Positions 59,745-64,000 of a DNA stretch of 64,000 bases are shown here, piece after piece. The notes beneath the pieces were generated by a model. That model had not been told where the DNA came from. It made no database searches and saw only the letters and a program-made list of their open reading frames with translations. Location of the stretch: assembly GCF_043290135.1 (NCBI RefSeq), contig NC_134707.1:82106987-82170986 (forward strand), given 5' to 3'. The DNA is from Rhipicephalus microplus (lineage: Eukaryota; Arthropoda; Arachnida; Ixodida; Ixodidae). Position 1 is the stretch's first letter; each line of letters opens with the position of its first letter. A program made the position numbers and the translations under genes.

Positions 59745-62522
59745 TCAACACTCTCGTAAGTGTGCCTCTACAGCATTTTCGAAGTCGGTGACATTGTTTA
59801 AAACAACAATTGCGTTTGGTAGTTTGTTCCACATTTCTACGACATCCGGGAAGAAAGAATATCGAAACATGTCAGTATTTGTTTGGTATGGTTTTATGAC
59901 GCAATCGTGGTTAGTTCGGGGATTTATTTTGCCTGGGGGGTGTAAATATTTGAACTTATCAATCTTAAGTTGCTCGTGAATTATTTGGAAGAATACCTTC
60001 AGCCTATATTTTTTTCTCCGCAGTTCAAGAGTATCTAAGTTGCATCTCTGTAACATCAGCGTGACCGATTCCTTTCTTCGGTATGATGAACAAATAAAAC
60101 GCGCCGCCAGTCTTTGTATTCTTTCCAGCTTCTTCTTAAGGGTCGCTTGATGGGGACTCCAAACAACGGCTGAGTATTCTAGTATCGTCCTAATGAAGGT
60201 GGTGTATGCAATATGTTTTACGTCACGCGATGCATGTTCCAGTTTTTTCCTCAATATGTACAACTTTTGATAGGCTATCGTGCAAACGTTATCTATATGT
60301 TCAGTCCATGACAATTTTCGCGTAATTGTTACCCCGAGATACTTGAACTGTTGCGCATGCACCAACAAGTGTCCACCAATGCTGTACGGAAAGGAATGGA
60401 TAGTTTTCCTTTTACTGATGTGTGTATATGTAGATTTAGAATAATTTATTGACATTTTCCATTTCCTACACCAATTATCTAACTTTTTCAAACAATTCTG
60501 AACTTTCAATTGGTCATCTAACTTGGTAATTGTGGCGTAGATTAGGCAGTCGTCTGCAAAAAGTTTAACTTGGACACCCTCTTCTGCCGCCACACTACTG
60601 ATGTCATTGATATAGAGGAGAAACAATAGTGGTCCCAATACTGAGCCTTGGGGCACCCCTGAAAGTACAGCTAAAGGATCTGATACATGGCCATCCAGTT
60701 TTACTACCTGCGTACGGTTTGTTAAATATGCTTCAATCCATTTTATTACGAGCTCATTTATTCCTGCATTACGTAATTTGAAGATTAATTGGACATGGGG
60801 TACTTTATCGAACGCCTTCGCAAAATCCACGCAAACCACATCAACCTGTTGTCTTATATCTACAGCAGCCGCAAAATCATGGATTGTTTCTATTAACTGT
60901 GTCACGGTTGATAACCCGGTCCTGAAGCCATGTTGATAAGGATACAGCAAAGTGTTCTGATCTAGGAACCTGAGTATATGTTTTGCTATTATATGTTCGA
61001 ACAGTTTGCAGGTAACTGAAGTAAGTGACACTGGACGGTAATTTGTAGCCTGTTTTCGGTTGCCTCCTTTAAATACAGGAATGACGAATGCGGTGCGCCA
61101 ATCTTGTGGCAGTGAGTGCATTGTATATGTTTTTTGAAAGATGATAGTCAGATAATGTGACATCCATTCTGCATATCGTTTGAGGAATACAGTTGGTATA
61201 CCGTCGGGACCGCTCGATTTTTTCGTGTCCAATTTGAGTAATTGTTGAAATACGCCTTCCCTAGCTATTTCGAGTGTTTCCATTAGAACAGTGGAAAGAA
61301 TTCTTAAGGCTTCTTCCGTACTCGCTGTAGTTTCCAGTGGGTTAAATACAGACTGAAAAAAGTTGTTGAAATGGTTTGCTATCTCATCTTTTTTTCTTAT
61401 AATGTTACTACCAACATGAATTTCATCAGCTGTTTCTTTCCTGTCGCTAAAATACCGCCAAAATTTCTGAGGTGAAGACCTGAGAAACTCACTGAGGTTT
61501 TTTTCAAAAAATGTTTGTTTAGATGTGGCCAAGGTACGCCTGAGTTCAGTTTTTAAATTTCTCAGAACCACTGGCGACGTGCTCCCCTTACGCAGTCTCT
61601 TAAGTTTCCTCTTCATATGAATTATATCTCGGGTGATCCAAGGACTTCTCTGTTTCGTTTTTTTAACGCGTGATGGAACATATTTGGCTATGCAGTAACA
61701 TATAATACATTTGAATTCTTGCCATAGCTCTTCTACTGATTTTAAACCCGAGATGCTCTCGAAATTATCCAATTGGATCTCCAAATAGTCAAGAATCGAT
61801 GTATCGTCAGCCCTAGCATAGTCTTTAACTTTTACTGGCACATAGCTCTTCACATGTCTCAATGCTCGAACAGGCAGATCAAGACAGATCATCCTGTGAT
61901 CCGATATACCATCTTGCACCATCACCTTGTAATCATTTAATTTATTTGATAGGAACACCAAGTCTAGTATCGACCTTGACGTCGGCGTAATTCTGGTATC
62001 TTCAAGCACTATTTGTTTCAAATTGTAGGTAAACATAATTTCTAGCATTTTTTCTGCGTTTACTGGCTCCCCACCACTGTACGAAAAATTCTTCCAGTTT
62101 ATATGTGGAATATTAAAATCCCCAGTCAATATCAACCTAGTGTTCCCATTTACATGGGCACATAAAAACTTGTTCAAGGATTTCAGAAACTCAGGGGAGC
62201 TTGAGGGTGGCCGATATACAACTCCAATAAGGAAAACGGTGCTTTCACATGTTATTCTACACCAGAGAGTTTCTGGTACTTCGCAATCAATCAACGAAGC
62301 ATTAAGAGAACCTTTAATGATTATACACACCCCACCTCCACGTGAGTCTCTGTCTTTTCTAAATATGTTGTAACTGGGAGGTACAACACAATCATTCGGT
62401 ATATTTTCATGCAACCACGTTTCTGTTATCGTGGTTATGTGAGGATCGTGGGAAAGCAATAAGTACTCAAGGTGCGTAGTCTTGTTCACTATACTGCGAG
62501 CATTGAACGAGAGCAATCTTAG
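59745..62522 (-). CDS. CR1-group LINE ORF2 (AP endonuclease and reverse transcriptase), no AUG start
   Basis: Open for 923 codons from 62516 and in fact open from the codon right after the ORF1 stop (62522). The endonuclease begins at once (LLSFNARSIVNK, with TITETWLHE, LTGDFNIPHINW and GISDHRMICLDL), followed by a linker and the RT (about 440-720, with DGIPTVFLKRY, NYRPVSLTS, DFAKAFDKV, GVPQGSVLGPLLF and KLFADDCLIYA; FADD at about 652-655). The C-terminal region runs to 59745. There is no ATG near the start. The ORF lies in the same frame as ORF1 across one TAG, so translation needs readthrough, re-initiation or a non-AUG start. All catalytic motifs checked are intact. Confidence 0.85.
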   Translation of the reverse strand, partial: LRLLSFNARSIVNKTTHLEYLLLSHDPHITTITETWLHENIPNDCVVPPSYNIFRKDRDSRGGGVCIIIKGSLNASLIDCEVPETLWCRITCESTVFLIGVVYRPPSSSPEFLKSLNKFLCAHVNGNTRLILTGDFNIPHINWKNFSYSGGEPVNAEKMLEIMFTYNLKQIVLEDTRITPTSRSILDLVFLSNKLNDYKVMVQDGISDHRMICLDLPVRALRHVKSYVPVKVKDYARADDTSILDYLEIQLDNFESISGLKSVEELWQEFKCIICYCIAKYVPSRVKKTKQRSPWITRDIIHMKRKLKRLRKGSTSPVVLRNLKTELRRTLATSKQTFFEKNLSEFLRSSPQKFWRYFSDRKETADEIHVGSNIIRKKDEIANHFNNFFQSVFNPLETTASTEEALRILSTVLMETLEIAREGVFQQLLKLDTKKSSGPDGIPTVFLKRYAEWMSHYLTIIFQKTYTMHSLPQDWRTAFVIPVFKGGNRKQATNYRPVSLTSVTCKLFEHIIAKHILRFLDQNTLLYPYQHGFRTGLSTVTQLIETIHDFAAAVDIRQQVDVVCVDFAKAFDKVPHVQLIFKLRNAGINELVIKWIEAYLTNRTQVVKLDGHVSDPLAVLSGVPQGSVLGPLLFLLYINDISSVAAEEGVQVKLFADDCLIYATITKLDDQLKVQNCLKKLDNWCRKWKMSINYSKSTYTHISKRKTIHSFPYSIGGHLLVHAQQFKYLGVTITRKLSWTEHIDNVCTIAYQKLYILRKKLEHASRDVKHIAYTTFIRTILEYSAVVWSPHQATLKKKLERIQRLAARFICSSYRRKESVTLMLQRCNLDTLELRRKKYRLKVFFQIIHEQLKIDKFKYLHPPGKINPRTNHDCVIKPYQTNTDMFRYSFFPDVVEMWNKLPNAIVVLNNVTDFENAVEAHLREC

Positions 62523-62534
62523 CTATTTTTTTGG
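62517..62534 (-). promoter_or_regulatory. ORF1/ORF2 junction: in-frame UAG followed by CUA
   Basis: On the mRNA the junction reads CCA AAA AAA UAG CUA AGA. CUA directly after a stop is a known readthrough-promoting context in other systems. The preceding A7 run is also slippery, but ORF2 is in the zero frame, so frameshifting would not reach it. Confidence 0.6.
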
Positions 62535-63440
62535 TGCCTCAAATGAGCTGCCTGGGCTATCAGATCCGTTTGCCTCAGTTAATACGACGCGCTCACTTCG
62601 CTTCGTTGTAACAGTACCACGTTTGCCCGAGTGCAAATAGCGCTCGCCTCTGACGTCATCCCATGCGTATATGTCATCGTTTATCCTGAGTTTATCGTGT
62701 ACGAGAACTACTTTCGCACCCGCCTCCCTATCCAAGGCAGCGCTTTGCCATAACTTCTTTCGTATCTGCACTGTTTCCTTCGCATAGTCGTTGCTTATTC
62801 TGATCGAAGTTCCCTTTAGTTTTGCGCAGCTTTTAAAGATAGTATCCTTTTCCTTGCTGTCGTAAAATTTCAGGATCACGGGCCTTGGTCTATCACGATT
62901 TACTTTTCCGATCCGGTGAATTCTTTCCACTGTAGTAACTTCTATGCGAAGAACTTTAGAAAAAATGTCATTCACAATGCGTCTTTTTAACACTTGCGCA
63001 GACTCGTTCGCGCTCTCAGGAAGGCCAAACACCAAGAGATTATTTCGTCTGCTTCTATTTTCGTAATCAATTAACTTGTCATTTTGCTCTCGAACGATGG
63101 CCTCCAGTTTATCCATTCTATCTTTCATTTCATCAAACATGGATATTACACCCTGTATCTTATCTGTTTTAGCATTCACTTCTGCAATTTCTTTCCTGAT
63201 GTCGTCTACCTTGCATTCCAAAGCATTTTGTTTTTCGAGAATTTCCTGCAAAATGTCAGCAGTCTTTGGGCCTGGATTTTCCTCAACATCACCAGCCATC
63301 AGCAGTAACAGTACTGACCAGCAATCGTTCAAAACAGCACAACATCTACGAGGGCACGGCAGCACTAACAAGTATCTATTATCACTGCGATACGTAGAGC
63401 TGTAACTAACCTGCAATAGCAGCAACGGTGTTTTAGACAT
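62523..63440 (-). CDS. CR1-group LINE ORF1: 2A leader plus RNA-binding protein
   Basis: A 305-residue protein starting at the ATG at 63440. Residues 1-58 form a hydrophobic, Cys-containing leader (LLLLQV, YLLVLP, WSVLLLLMAG) ending in GDVEENPGP (residues 50-58, genomic 63293-63267), a match to the 2A ribosome-skipping consensus D-V/I-E-x-N-P-G-P. Skipping would release the leader and start the main protein at the final Pro. Residues about 65-125 are heptad-rich and probably coiled-coil. From SRRNNLLVFGLPES (about 132) to about 235 lies an RRM/C-terminal-like module as in type II ORF1 proteins. The C-terminus is basic and Ser-rich. It ends in AAA AAA TAG. Expected role: RNA chaperone and ribonucleoprotein assembly. 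Confidence 0.85.
   Translation of the reverse strand: MSKTPLLLLQVSYSSTYRSDNRYLLVLPCPRRCCAVLNDCWSVLLLLMAGDVEENPGPKTADILQEILEKQNALECKVDDIRKEIAEVNAKTDKIQGVISMFDEMKDRMDKLEAIVREQNDKLIDYENRSRRNNLLVFGLPESANESAQVLKRRIVNDIFSKVLRIEVTTVERIHRIGKVNRDRPRPVILKFYDSKEKDTIFKSCAKLKGTSIRISNDYAKETVQIRKKLWQSAALDREAGAKVVLVHDKLRINDDIYAWDDVRGERYLHSGKRGTVTTKRSERVVLTEANGSDSPGSSFEAPKK
63267..63293 (-). other. 2A-type ribosome-skipping motif
   Basis: Encodes GDVEENPGP. Upstream residues LLLLMA supply the hydrophobic helix usually found before active 2A sequences. 2A-like sequences are known in some APE-type non-LTR retrotransposons (for example trypanosome L1Tc and CR1-type elements of sea urchin). Activity here is inferred. 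Confidence 0.85.
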
Positions 63441-63443
63441 CTT

Positions 63444-63471
63444 GTTCGCCAGCCAAGTGCCGCTGGCGAAC
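63444..63471 (-). promoter_or_regulatory. Perfect hairpin immediately upstream of the LINE start codon
   Basis: gttcgccagc (63444-63453) and gctggcgaac (63462-63471) form a perfect 10-bp GC-rich stem with an 8-nt loop. On the mRNA the stem ends three bases before the AUG at 63440-63438. Such a structure could control ribosome entry or start choice. The function is inferred. Confidence 0.65.
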
Positions 63472-63489
63472 TTTAGCTGACAATGCAGT

Positions 63490-64000
63490 TCCTTAGTCAG
63501 CGCACAGCTTGTATTGTGCTATCGTTATCATGCGGTTTTGAAGTACGGGTACAGAGCAGTTTTGTTCCGGCCGAAAGCAAGCAGGCCTCTTGGAAAGCGA
63601 TATTGAAGCACTACTACTGGGAGAGCGGGGCTTAGTTATGCTCCAGTGCGCTCTGATCATTTTATTCGTGCGCCTCATTACGTGCGAAAGCAGATAACTT
63701 GATTTAGGCCAACCAAATCAGGATTAAGCCATGGCATGTATGGTAATACAACGTTCGGTAGTCTTTTCAGGCTCAATTCATAAACCAAATAAATGCTACA
63801 TGTTACTAGATAAACTTTACTGTGTACAACAGAATGCAGTTGATCATTTCCACGGCTTGTCTCACATCACGCAAGGCTTTAGTCTTTTTACTTTTTTGTC
63901 ATTCATTTCTTGGTTGAGGCCCCTCAAGAGAAAATGGATCCTGGTAAGGCTGAAAAACCTGACCACTGACCTTGTGAGCTTCTGACAGTGATCGACGCAA
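63490..64000. other. Right flank, no gene recognised
   Basis: About 500 bp without similarity to the macro-unit that I can see. Open frames (for example 63731-63985) lack any family feature. The 5' end of the LINE may extend into this region. Confidence 0.4.

Larger units (their letters stand above)
59505..63490 (-). mobile_element. CR1-group LINE with 2A leader, nearly intact
   Basis: A minus-strand non-LTR retrotransposon. 5' end near 63490 (not sharply defined), ORF1 63440-62523, ORF2 62522-59745, 3' UTR 59744-59505 ending in an A/T-rich tail that reads aataaataaa on the minus strand. ORF1 has a coiled-coil/RRM-type arrangement and ORF2 has endonuclease and RT without RNase H, fitting the CR1/L2 group. 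No lesion is seen in either ORF except the single UAG that separates them. A target duplication was not identified. It is the most intact LINE in the window. Confidence 0.85.

Noticed and set aside
62523..62540. A -1 frameshift at the A7 run between LINE ORF1 and ORF2
   Set aside because: ORF2 lies in the zero frame of ORF1, so a -1 shift would lead away from it.
63731..63985. Open frame of 84 codons at the right edge
   Set aside because: Short, no family features and no supporting context.

Overview
This is animal nuclear DNA made almost entirely of transposable elements (TEs). I could not find an intact host gene. The tRNA-derived SINE present in three copies looks like the Ruka family of hard ticks, and the I-type, RTE-type and Mag-type elements are of kinds I associate with tick genomes. 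The best guess for the source is therefore a hard tick (Ixodidae). This is recognition from memory and was not checked by a search.

Scaffold of the window: a repeat unit of about 13 kb occurs head to tail. Unit A is 1-24184, unit B is 24185-54810, and a broken unit C is 54811-57404. After subtracting later insertions, A is about 12.96 kb and B about 13.10 kb. In the stretches compared by eye, A and B are roughly 95-97% alike and C is clearly more diverged. The unit is itself a fossil TE composite. In order it holds a SINE, a decayed Mag/Ty3-type gag, a foldback, the RNase H/zinc-knuckle end of a LINE, two diverged LTR-like direct repeats about 1 kb long, a primer-site-like motif with a gag start, and an antisense R2-clade element.

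Later insertions separate the copies. Unit A received an I-type LINE (1053-6954, 10-bp target duplication) and a very young Ty3/gypsy element (11737-17044, LTRs 165/166 identical, a 34-CAG polyglutamine tract in gag); unit B shows the empty site for both. Unit B received a P-type DNA transposon (34185-37173) that hosts a LINE fragment. It also received an old Mag-type LTR element (39774-54294), which swallowed a Helentron (40550-47320), a 122-bp foldback (49533-49654) and an RTE LINE with a tRNA-like 5' head (49724-52914).

From 57405 the array is interrupted by a gypsy relic, an isolated P-like terminus, and a nearly intact CR1-group LINE on the minus strand (about 59505-63490). This last element has the most interesting coding design in the window. 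Its ORF1 begins with a hydrophobic leader ending in a 2A-type ribosome-skipping motif. A perfect 10-bp hairpin lies just before its AUG. ORF2, uninterrupted over 923 codons, follows ORF1 in the same frame after a single UAG-CUA, with no usable AUG of its own. That suggests stop-codon readthrough or re-initiation.
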